A stretch of DNA of 64,000 nucleotides. It comes from Ovis canadensis. Taxonomy: Eukaryota > Chordata > Mammalia > Artiodactyla > Bovidae. The stretch lies in the NCBI RefSeq assembly GCF_042477335.2, contig NC_091245.1, forward strand, positions 119,818,501 through 119,882,500. The letters run 5' to 3'. The notes beneath the pieces were generated by a model that had not been told where the DNA came from, did not search any database, and worked only from the letters and a program-made list of their open reading frames with translations. The translations under genes and the position numbers were made by a program. Below, in pieces: positions 32,337 through 43,600 of the stretch (positions are counted from its first letter, which is position 1; the number at the start of each line of letters is the position of its first letter).

Positions 32337-34654
32337 AGCTTCAACATCAGTCCTTCCAATGAACACCCAGGACTGATCTCCTTTAGGATGGACTGGTTGG
32401 ATCTACTTGCAGTACAAGGGACTCTCAAGTCTTCTTCAACACCACAGTTCAAAAGCATCAATTCTTCTGCATTCAGCTTTCTTTATAGTCCAACTCTCAC
32501 ATCCATACATGACCACTGGAAAAACCATAGCTTTGACTAGACAGACCTTTGTTGGCAAAGTAATGTCTCTGCCTTTTAATATGCTGTTTAGGTTGGTCAT
32601 AGCATTTCTTCCAAGCAGCAAGCATCTTTTAATTTCATGGCTACAGTCATGATCTGCAGTGATTTTGGAGCCCGAGAAAATAAAGTCTGTCACTGTTACC
32701 ATTGTTTCCCCATTTACTTGCTATGAAATGATGGGAGCAGATCCCATGATCTTAGTTTTTTGAATGTTGAGTTTTAAGCCAGACTTTTCACTCTCTCTTT
32801 CACTTTCATCAAGAGGCTGCTTAGTTCTTTGCTTTCTGCCATAAGGGTGGTGTCATCTGCATATATGAGGTTATTGATATTTCTCCCAGCAATCCTGATT
32901 GCAGCTTGTGTTTCATCCAGCCTGGCATTTTGCATGATGTACTCTGCATAGAAGTTAAATAAGCAGGATGACAATACACAGCCTTGATGTACCCCTTTCC
33001 CAATTTGGAACCAGTCCATTGTTCCATGTCTGGTTCTAACTGCTGCTTCTTGACCTGCATACATGTTTCTCATGAGGCAGGTCAGGTGGTCTGGTATTCC
33101 CATCTCTTCAACAATTTTTCACAGTTTGTTGTGATCCACACAGTCAAAGGCTTGGCGTACTCAATAAAGCAGAAGTATATGTTTTTCTGGAACTCTCTTG
33201 CTTTTTCTGTGATCCAATGGATGTTGGCAATTTGCTCTCTGGTTCCTCTGCCTTTTGTAAAACCAGCCTGTACATCTTCTCAGTTCACATACTGTTGAAG
33301 CCTGGCTTGGAGAATTCTGAGCATTACTTTGCTAGCATTTGAGATGACTGCAATTGTGTGGTAGTTTGAATAATTGTTGGCATTGTCTTTCTTTGGGATT
33401 GGAATCAAAACTGACTTCTTCCAGTCCTGTGACCACTGCTGAGTTTTCCAAATTTGCTGGTACATTGAGTGCAGTACTTTCACAGCATCATCTTTTAAGA
33501 TATGAAATAGTTCCACTGGAATTTCATCATCTCCACTAGCTTTGTTTGTAGTGACGCTTCCTATGTCCCACTTGACTTCACATTCCAGGATGTCTGGCTC
33601 TAGGTGAGTGATCACATAATCAAGATTATCTGGGTCATGAAGATCTTTTTGGTATAGTTCTTCTGTGTATTCTTGCCACTTCTTCTTAGAATCTTCTGCT
33701 TCTGTTAGGTCCATACCATTTCTGTCCTTTATTGTGCCCATCTTTGCATAAAATATTCCCTTGGTCTCTCTAATTTTTTTGAGGTGATCTCTATTCTTTC
33801 CCATTCTATTGTTTTTCTCTATTTCTTTGCATTGATCACTGAAGGCTTTCTTATCTCTCCTTGTTATTCTTTGGAACTCTGCATTCAAATGGGTATATGT
33901 TTCCTTTTTTCCTTTGCCTTTAGCTTCTCTTCTTTCCTCAGCTATTTGTAGGGCCTCCTCAGACAACCATTTTGTCTTTTGCATTTCTTTTTCTTGGGGA
34001 TGGTCTTGATTACTTCCTCCTGTATAATGTCACAAACCTCCGTTCATAGTTCTTCAGGCACTCTGTCTATCAGATCTAATTCCTTGAATCTATTTCTCAC
34101 TTCCATTATATAATTGTAAGGGATTTGATTTAGGTCATACATGAATGGTCTAATAGTTTTCCCTACTTTCTTCAATTTAAGTCTGAATTTGGCAATAAGG
34201 AGTTCATGATCTGAGCCACAGTCAGCTCCTGGTCTTGTTTTTGCTGACTGTATAGAGCTTTTCCATCTTTGGCTGCAAAGAATATAATCAGTCTGGTTTG
34301 GGTATTGACCATCTGGTGATGTCCATGTGTAGAATCTTCTCTTGGGTTATTGGAAGAGGTTATTTGCTATGACCAGTGCATTCTCTTGGTCTTTTCCCTG
34401 CTTCATTCTGTATTCCAAGGCCAAATTTGCCTGTTACTCCAGGTATCTCTTGACTTCCTACTTTTGCATTTCAGCCCCCTATGATGAAAAGGACATCTTT
34501 TTGGCATGTTAGTCCTAGGAGGTCTTGTAGGTCTTCATAAAACCGTTTGGCTTCAGCTTCTTCACTGTTAGTGGTTGGGGCATGGACTTGGATTACTGTG
34601 ATATTGAATGGTTTGCCTTGGAAATGAACAGAGATCATTCTGTCATTTTTGAAA

Positions 34655-34879
34655 CTACACCAAAATACTGCATTTCATACTATTTTGTTGACTATGAGGG
34701 TTCTCTATTTCTCCTAAGGGATTCTTGCCCACAGTAGTAGATATAATGGTCATCTGAATTAAATTCACATATTCCCTCCATTTTAGTTCACTGGTTCCTA
34801 AAATGTTCACTCTTGCCATCTCCTCTTTGACCACTTCCAATTTACCTTGATTCATGTACCTAACATTCCATGTTCCCAT
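34655..34879 (-). pseudogene. BovB endonuclease N-terminal fragment
   Basis: A minus-strand frame with GTWNVRYMNQGKLEVVKEEM, the start of the BovB apurinic-like endonuclease domain. After about 40 residues it runs into indels. It marks the 5' coding part of the large minus-strand BovB and shows that this copy was once near full length. Confidence 0.8.
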
Positions 34880-36398
34880 GCAATATTGTTCTTTACAGCA
34901 TCAGACTATTTCCATCACCACTCACATCCACAACTGGGCAATGTTTTCACTTTGGCTCTGTCTCTTCCTTCTTTCTGGAGTTATTTTTCTACTCTTCTCC
35001 AGTACCATATTGGGCACCTACCGACCTGTAGAGTTCATCTTTCAATGTCATATCTTTTGGCCTTTTCATACTGTTCATGGCATTCTCAAGGCAAGAATAC
35101 TGAACTGGTTTGCCATTCCCTTCTCCGGTGGACCACATTTTGTCAGAACTCTCCATCATGACCTGTCTGTCTTGGGTGGCCCTACATGGCATGGCTCATG
35201 GTTTTGTTGAGTTAGAGAAGGCTGTGGTCCATGTGATCAGTTTGATTCATTTTCTGTGACTGTCATTTTCATTCTGTCTGTCCTCTGAGGGATAAGGATA
35301 AGAGCTTATAGAAGCTTCCTGATGGGAGAGACTGACTGTGGGGAAATCTGGGTCTTGTTCTGATGGAAAGGGGTATGCTCGGTAAATCCTTAATCCAATT
35401 TTCTGTTGATGGACTGGGCTGTGTTTCCTCCTTGTTGTTTGACCTAAGACAAAACTATAGTGGAGGTAATGAAGATCATGGTGACCTCCTTCAAAAGGTC
35501 TTGAGCATGTACTGTTGTATTCAGTGCCCCTGACCCTGCAACAGGCCACTATCCACCCATACCTCCACCAGAATCTTGGACCTTCATGGGCAAGTCTGGG
35601 TCAGTCTCTTGCGGGGTAGGGTCCTTTCTCCTGGGTCCTGGTGTGCACAAGGTTTTGTTTGTGCCCTCCAAGAGTCTGTTTCCCCATCCTGTGTAAGCTC
35701 TGTAATCAAATCCCACTGGCCTCCAAAATCAAATGGCTTGGGGGTTCTCAGCCCCTTGGTCAGATCCCCATGTTGGGAAATCTGTTGTGGATCCTAGAAT
35801 TTTCTTAACAGTGCAATAATTTATTTGGTATAATTGTTCTGCACTTTCTGGGTCATCTGCTTAGCAACTCTATGGCAGGGTACCAGCGACCTCCTCCAAG
35901 AGGGCTTATGCCACATGCTGTGTGACCCAGGTATGCTGCACCCAGAGCCCCTGCCCCTGCGGCAGGCCACTGCTGACCCGTACCTCTGCAGGAGACACTC
36001 AAACACTCAGAGGCAGGTCTGGCTCAGTCTCTGTGGGCTCTCTGGGTCCTGGGCACACAAGATTTTGTTTGAGCCCTCCAAGCATCTCTGGCGAGTATGG
36101 GATTTGATTCTAAATGTAATTATGCCCCTCCTACCATCTTGCTGGGGCTTCTTCTTTGCCCATGGACATGAAGTGTCTTTTTTTGGTGGGATCCAACATT
36201 CTCCTGTGGATGGTTGTTCAGCAGTGAGTTATAATTTGGGAGTTTTCACAGGAGAAGATGAGTGCATGTCCTTCTACTCTGCCATCTTGTGGGTCACAGT
36301 GGTCCCATCAAGGGCTCAGCATAAGCCCTTGGAGGTGGAACAGCTATCTTTAGTTCCAGCACACAGCTGACTAGGTAGGGGCAGAAGCCTTTTAAGGC

Positions 36399-38451
36399 CA
36401 TTCATGTATGACTTAAATCAAATCCCTTATGATTATCCAGTAGAAGTGACAAATAGAGTCAAGGGATTAGATCTGATAGACAGAGTGCCTGAAGAAATGT
36501 GGAGGAAGGTTAGTAACACTGTACAAGAAGTGGTGACCAAAAACATCCCCCAAGAAAAAGAAATGCAAAAAGGCAAAATGGCTGTCTGAGGAGGCCTTAC
36601 AAATAGCTGAGAAAAGAGGAGAAATGAAAGGCAAAGGAGAAAGGGAAAGATATACCCATCTGAATGCAGAGTCCCAAAGAATAGCAAGGAGAGATAAGAA
36701 AGCCTTCCTCAGTGATAGAGTCAAAGAAATAGAAAGCAATAGAATGGGAAAAACTAGAGATCTCTTCAAGAAAATTAGAGATACCAAGGGAGCATTTCAT
36801 GCAAAGATGGGTACTCATGAAAAGACGGGTACATGCAAAGATGGGGACAGAAAGAGTATGAACCTAACAGAAGCAGAAGAGATTAAGAACAGGTGGCAAG
36901 AATACACAGAACTACACAAAAAAAGCTCTTAATGACTCAGATAACCACAATGGTGTGATTACTCACCTTGAGCCAGACATCCTGGAGTGTGAAGTCAAGT
37001 GGGCCTTAGGAAGCATTACTATGAACAAAGCTAGTGGAGGTGATGGAACTCTAGCTGAGCCATTTCAAATCCTAAAAGATGATGCTGTGAAAGGACTGCA
37101 CTCAAAATACCAGCAAATTTGGAAAACTCAGCAGTGTCCACAGGACTGGAAAAGGTCAGTTTTAATTCCAATCCCAAAGAAGGGCAATGTTAAAGAATGT
37201 TTAAACTACCACACAATTATATCCATTTCACATGCTCAAAATCCTTCAAGCTAGGGTTCAACAGTGCATTAACCAAGAACTTACGGATGTACAAGCTGGA
37301 TTTAGAAAAGGCAGAGAACCAGAGATCAAATTGCCAACATCCGTTGGATCATAGAAAAAGCAATGGAATTCCAGAAGAACATCTATTTATTCTTCATTAA
37401 CTATGCTAAAGCCTTTGAATGTGTGGATTACAACAATCTTGGAAAATTCTTAAAGAGATGGGAATGCCAGACCACCTGACCTGCCTCCTGAGAAATCTGT
37501 ATGCAGATCAAGAAGTAACAGTTAGAACTGGACACGGAACAACGAACTGGTTCCAAATCAGGAAAGGAGTACATCAAAACTGTATACTATCAGCCTGCTT
37601 ATTTCACTTATATGCAGAGTACATTTTGCGAAATGCTGGGCTGGATGATGCTCAAGCTGGAATCAAGATTGCTGGGAGAAATATCAATAACCTCAGATAT
37701 GAAGATGACACCACTCTAATGGCAGAAAGCAAAGAACTAAAGAGCCTCTTGATTAACGTGAAAGAGGAGAGTGAAAAGTCTGGCTTTAAAACTCAACATT
37801 CAAAAAACTAAGATCAGGGTATCCGGTCCCATCACTTCATGGCAAATAGGCGGGGTAAAAATGGAAACAGTGACAGATTTTATTTCTTGGGCTCCAAAAT
37901 CGCTGCAGATGGTGACTGCAGCCGTGAAATTAAGACGCTTGCTCCTTGGAAGAAAAGCTTTGACCAATCAAGACACCATATTGAAAAGCAGAGACATCAC
38001 TTTGCTGACAAAGATTCGTCTAGTCAAAGCTACGGTCAGTAGTCATGTATGGATATGAGAGTAGGACCATAAAGAAGGTAGAGCACCAAAGAATTTATGC
38101 TTTCAAACTGTGGTGTTGTAGAAGACTCTTGAGGGTCCCTTGGACAGCAGGGTGATCAAACCAGTCAGTCCTAAAGGAAATCAACCCTTTATAATCAATT
38201 GGAAGTACTGATGCTGAAGCTCCAATGCTTTGGCCACCTGATGAGAATAGACCACTCCTTGGAGAGGACCCTAATGCTGGGAAAGATTGAAGGCAGCAGA
38301 GGAAGACAGAGGATGAGATGCTTGGATAGCATCAGCGGACGTGAGTTTGAGCATACTCTAGGAGATGGTGAAGGACAGGGAAGCCTGGCATGCTGCAGTC
38401 CATTGTGTCCTAGAGTAGGTTACTACTGAGCGACTGAACCGTAACAACAAA
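36399..38451 (+). mobile_element. BovB LINE, 5'-truncated, diverged, plus strand
   Basis: Sense BovB starting at the inter-domain region (CCATTCATGTATGAC) and continuing through the RT (fragmentary frames 36955-37254 and 37419-37811, the latter with LRYEDDTTLM) to a degraded 3' end (GAGCGACTGAACCGTAACAAC). The catalytic YADD has become YEDD. It has many indels and is older than most copies here. It is the last large repeat before the POGK CpG island. Confidence 0.9.
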
Positions 38452-38659
38452 GTTCTGACATGCCTGCCAGAATGTGCATATGCAGGCTTCCCCCCAAATC
38501 CAACACCCCTCACTCTTCCTCATGCCCTTGCTGGTCACTGTTCATAACACAGTCCTTGAAGCACGGCCCGAGTACCCGGAATACTTACTCATCTAACTAA
38601 GCGCAAAGCAGTGGTCATGCAAATAAGCGCAGGAACGCGTGCACCCAGGCTACGTTCAC

Positions 38660-39530
38660 TTCAAATGTAAATAGGGCTCTTCCTGCCTCATCTATGCCGA
38701 GGTCACAGACGGTGCACTGGAAACTGCACCAGGGGAGCAAAGAGGGCAGAGTGCAAGACTGTTCAGGCAGGCGAGGTATAGCCTGCCAGTGGGTCAGGAG
38801 CTCAGCCTCGAGGAGGGCAGGGCGCTCACCAGCCGGAAGCCACGCCAGGAGGAGGGTCGGGAGCTGGCGCGGACGCCGTCCCCCGGCGCCGCCGAGCCCG
38901 CTGACATCAGCCGCGCTCCTCCCCTCGCCTCCCAACACTCTCAGCTCCCGGCCGGACCCTCCCTCCTCCCACCACGTGTCCTCTCCCCTCCCTCCCGAGG
39001 GGCCGCGCGCACGGGCAGCCAGAGAGACGGGAAGGATGGCGCTGTGACAGCCGGGACGCAGCCCTCGGCGTCTGCACCGCGGCCCCGGCCCGCGCCCTGG
39101 CGCTCGGCCCGGCGGTGAGTGCGCGCGGGCGGACGGGGCGGGGGCAGCGCGGCCCCTCCCTCGGGCCCCAGGCCGCTGGGCCGCGGCGGGGGCGGGGGCG
39201 CCGACGCTGCAGCTGCTACCACCGCCGCCGCCGCCTTTGTTGCGGGCCCGCCGGGGGAGGCAGGAGGCGCCGGCCCCGGCCGCTCGGCAGGTGCGCTGGG
39301 GCTGGGAGCGGGCCAGGTGGGGAGGCGGGCCGGGCCGGGCGCGGGCAGGCAGGCGGCGGGAGCGCTCCCGGCGCGGGGCCGCGGAGAAAGGGAAATGGGA
39401 CAAGATGGCTGGAGAAACCCGAGCGCGCCCCGGGGGCGCGGCGGCGGGCGGGGCGCCGTGCGGGTGGGCGGCGGCGGCGGGGACCTCTTAAACCGCACCT
39501 TTGCTGTGGGGCGGCGCCCCCACCACCCGG
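38660..39530. promoter_or_regulatory. CpG island promoter of POGK
   Basis: Abrupt change from AT-rich repeats to very GC- and CpG-rich sequence, densest at 38870-39480, with many GGGCGGG/GGGGCGG GC-box-like motifs (for example 39130-39200, 39440-39480). There is no clear TATA box. Such an island is the usual start of a broadly expressed mammalian gene, and the first POGK exon ends inside it. A second, divergent transcript from the island is possible but I see no exon for one. Confidence 0.85.
38950..39114 (+). other. POGK: POGK exon 1 (5' UTR), start approximate
   Basis: A non-coding first exon is inferred from the strong splice donor GCG|GTGAGT with GT at 39115-39116 in the CpG island, and from the coding start lying just inside a later exon. 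The transcription start cannot be read from sequence; 38950 is a guess. Confidence 0.5.
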
Positions 39531-40514
39531 GAGCTGGCCGGGGAGGCCGTAGATAAGTTCTGGCCGCAGCTCCAGGGATCTGAAGCCTGTTCACCCGCCC
39601 CAGACGTATCTTGCTGCATTTGCCCGTCCTTTTTGAAAATACCGAAGAAGCGGACTTTGAACTCCGGAAGGATCTTTTCTTTGGAAGCCTGGGAGGATGC
39701 GGCCCACCAGATGCACACTCACTTCACACCTAGGAATTGCCCGCGCCCCTAGAGGGCAGGAGCGCGGCCTTTGTACTGGCGTAGGAGCTGGGTGAAAGAG
39801 AATTTGCAGAAGAGAGAATTTGCTCTCCAGATGCAATGAGTTTTGCCTGTAGGGGTGGGCCCCAGACCCTGGTGATTTCTGCCTCCTCTTGGGTATCCAA
39901 GCATTACTCTTCACTAAGGGTCCTGGGCTTGGAAAGTCACTTAAAGGTAGAATGACTCTATCTTCTGACCTGGCTCATGGACAAAACCTTTGACTCTGGA
40001 AAATCCAGGTCTTCTGGGCCAACCAACCTCCTGACACTGAACTGGCCCTGTAGGAACAACCCAGTTGAGCGAGTGCACTATGAGTTCAAATTCCTTCATT
40101 GACAGGAAGCCAACACACCTGCTGCTGATTCCATGTTTGGGTGGCACTGGCTATGAGAAAGTTCTGCCTTTTGATGCATTAATAAAACTTCCTGAAATGT
40201 TTACCCACCAACCTGTTATGCCCTTGGGTCTCTACAGAACCAGTCTGGTCTCTCTTCCAGTCTTTTAAATATTTGAACACAGCCAGGTATGCTGACTGCC
40301 TGCAACCCTCTTCTTTTCATAACTAAATGTAACCTTCCAGCTTCCTGACGCTTTCCTTGAAGCCCTTCCTCCCCAGACCTGGCTCTTCCCTTTCTCTTGT
40401 TCCCCTGAACTGTCCTGGGGCTAAAAAGGTTTGTGTAACCTGAGCTGTCCCCTTCACAGGCTTTGAAGAGTTCACACTAGCACCTGATTTTTCTGAACTG
40501 AATCTTGCTTGCAG
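39115..40514 (+). other. POGK intron 1
   Basis: Runs from GTGAGT (39115) to TTGCTTGCAG (ends 40514). The first 400 bases are still CpG-rich. The rest is unique-looking sequence with no recognised repeat or gene. Confidence 0.6.
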
Positions 40515-40516
40515 AG

Positions 40517-40648
40517 ATGGCATCCACAGCCTGCCCTCTCAATTTGACCCTGAAAGAAGAGGAAGAAGAAGAAGAGATTCAGAGCCGGGAACTGGAGGAT
40601 GGCCCCACAGATATGCAAAAAGTCCGAATCTGCTCAGAGGGTGGATGG
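40517..40648 (+). CDS. POGK: POGK coding exon 2 (residues 1-44)
   Basis: Acceptor TTGCTTGCAG ends at 40514, and two 5' UTR bases precede the ATG. It encodes a Leu-rich start, the poly-Glu run and ends ...SEGGW. Donor TGG|GTAAGT has GT at 40649. It ends in phase 0. The open frame continuing into the intron (to 40744) is not coding. Confidence 0.93.
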
Positions 40649-43600
40649 GTAAGTAAGAAGGTGTGGGGTCCTCAAACAGCTGTGAGGGGCAGGCCTGGGA
40701 GCCAGGTTTGTAAAGTCTCTTCCTCGGGCAGCCACAGGAAGTAAAAATAGCCTAGCTTAGCCCAGTCCGGTGTGTTTGCATTCCTGAGAAAACAGTTCTG
40801 TGGCTTTAAAAGGCACAGCGAAGAATGGAGAAGCTAGTTATGAGAACTATCTCTTTAGCCACATAATGTATCACCGTCAAGATTGGAAGTCCAAGAGGCC
40901 ACGGCTGTGTCTCTCTCCCGTACCCATGGATTCCCTATATCCTGCTTAATGCCAGGCACCTTGTAGATATCAACTAAATGTCTGCTGACCCATGTGTAAA
41001 AGAAAAATTATTCTGGCACTTGTTTGGATAATAAGGAATATACTAAGGAATATATTAATATTCAGAACTACTGAGATGGGCTTCAAGACTGGCATAACAG
41101 GAGAGAGAAGAGAACAGGAGAGAGCTCAACAGTGAAGACAAGTGGGGATTTATAGCCAGGGAAGAAAGCATAGGGCTCAGTGAATGGAAAATTGCTAAGA
41201 GGAGCCATCATCAGGGGGTGATTCTTTCTAAACTGACTTAGTGGAATTCTTGCTAAAACTGGGCTGTGCGGACTGTGGACCATAGCAGGTGTGTGTGTCC
41301 AGGGTAGAGGCCGAGTGGAGAAGAGGGCTCAGAGGCTGACCAAATTTGGGGTGAGGAGAAAATCTTTGTCACCTACTACTGATTGAAGGGAACCACTTAA
41401 ATCATTTAAGTCTTGGGGTACTGAGCTGATATGAGGAAAGCTTTATGGGATGAGGCCGGTTGGTTCTGTGTGAACACTTCTACAGTAGTTGACACAGGAG
41501 AGAACTGCATTTCCAGCTGGCCCTGGGTGGAGGGATTGGGATAGTCGGCAGCAATGAGTAGGGAGCATATGCAAACATTGTCGTGTGATAGAATTCAAAT
41601 TTAAAGTATAAATGCAACAGATATTTATAGTTACAGTTGTATACATCATTTACAGTACTTACTGGACTTCATGATAACTCAGCATGCATGGTAAACATTT
41701 TAAATAAGCACCAAATGACATTCCTTTTCTCTGCTTAGTTTTCCACTGTGTATGAATGTCATCGGTATACATAGTATGCTTTGTTTCCAATGAGAGATCT
41801 GTATCCATAGAATCATGGTCTTTGCAAACTATCTCGTCCTACTCCCCTCCCACTGCATGAGGTACAGCAGGGTTATCTGCTTTGGCCCTGGGATACACAT
41901 GTATGCTGACTTCTGTTCTTAAAAACACCTCTTGAGCTGGAACCTTAAAAGTAGTGCATTTTGTTGTATGTATGTTATACTCAATTAGGAAGGAAAAAAA
42001 AAAAAATACGACTCCAGGCTGTGGGTTTGCCAGTCGAGCTGTTGAAGCTGGACTGCTTCTGTCTTTTCAGACCCTGCTGCTGTCCTCCTCAGTTCTAATC
42101 CCTGCAGCTGGGGAGATTTTAGAGAGCAGGAGTCATCCCATCTAGCCCTGAGCAAGAACACAATACTTTGAGGCTATACTGGCCAACCGAGAACATTTAG
42201 ACAGAATGGAGAAGCATGCAAAACAGGTGCAGTAGAAGCAAGCATTAGAGTCTGTTGGGACAACTCAGAAAAGAGCAAGGTGAAGCCCATGCTTGGCTGG
42301 GAAAGGAAGTAACCAGCGGAGCTGGAGGAGGAGGACTGGCATGTGTGGCATCCAAGCAACCTGCCATCCATCTGCAGTTACTCAGCGCAGTGCTGGGTGT
42401 CATTAAGACAAAGTTCTTAGTCTCGTGGAATTATTTTATGAGGAAGACAGGAAAGTAAATCTGATTAATTGCACAGTATTTGGAATTCTGTGGTAGATGT
42501 CAGGTCTGGACAGTCTCTCCTACAGGCTGGAGAACTCCTGGAAAAAACAGGCAAGGACCTGCTCTTGAGTAGTAAATAGTTTTGCCCCCTCCCAGGTACA
42601 TCTGGGTGGAGACATTTCTGGTTGTCATGACTTGTGGTGGAACTTGGAAAGTGGGAGAGCCTACTGGCATCTCCTGGGTAGAGGCCCGGGATGCTGCCAT
42701 ACATCTGTAATACCTAGGACAGCCCCTGCAACAGAGAATGATCTGGCAAGAAGTGTCAGCGGTGCTGAGTGAAAAAAATCCTGTTCCAGGGTAACTAGAA
42801 GAAAATTATCAAATCTGTCTCTTACGTATTTGTTTTGGCTATAAGCTGTGTTAGGGTAATCAATAAAAGCTTTCAATCTTAGAACCATGCTATAAGGGTA
42901 ATATTGCATGGGAGAATTGGAGTAGAAATACAATTTCAGGTAGAGAAAAGGGAACATGTACTTTGAACCAAGTCTTAGGCAGAGGTGGAACCAGCCAAGG
43001 GAAGGGAAGATCTTGCTATCTAGGAAGCCAGGAGCACAGGCACTGGAAAAAAAGTTTCTGTGTAGAGTCAGCAGTAGCTCTTGTAGCTGGAGCCCGCGGT
43101 GCGTGTCAGGGAGTGGAGGAGACGGTTGAGAGAAGCAGGGTGGGCCCCAGGCTCAAGCCAGCCGCTCTGGGGTGTATGTTGCGCCCTGGAGTCTGAGCTC
43201 TCTCCTTAGAAGCTCTAAGGAAGAAGTCCTCGGTTCATCTTTCTTAAGGGACCCTGGGGTTTGCTACTGCCACGAGGAAGGGGCTTAAGTGACCTGCTGA
43301 GAAAGTGTGGGCATGGGAGTCAGACTTGCTAACTGTGACCGTGGGCAAGATACTTATCAGCCATTCGCTTACCCATAAAACTGGGGTAGTTTTATCCCCA
43401 TATCCTTGTATTATCTAAAGAATTCAATACGAGTGCAAGAAGGAATGCCCTACACAGTGCCTGGCATACAGCAGGCACTCTATCAGTGCACTGGTCCCAG
43501 GCCTCTGCCCTAAGAGCCCCACTGTCTTTGTTGAGTGGTTATACAGCTTCGTTAGCATGCCTGGGCAGCATGTAAGTACTCTAGGATAGTTAGATAAGCA

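Larger units (their letters stand above)
25230..36311 (-). mobile_element. Near full-length BovB LINE, minus strand, split by a provirus
   Basis: The 3' end lies at 25230-25482. The element resumes exactly after the provirus at 32331 and runs through the RT (minus frames 32774-33103 with LIYADDTTLM and 33280-33984), the endonuclease start (34655-34879, MGTWNVRYMNQGKLEVVKEE) and a long 5' region to about 36311. Summed element length is about 4.2 kb. Frames are broken in several places. It is the only copy here that extends past the endonuclease, and it is the provirus's integration target. Confidence 0.87.

Noticed and set aside
38615-39594. Long open frames on both strands (up to 262 codons) in the GC-rich region
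   Set aside because: They are low-complexity Pro/Ala/Arg/Gly frames produced by high GC and rare stops in a CpG island. They overlap each other on all strands and have no domain.
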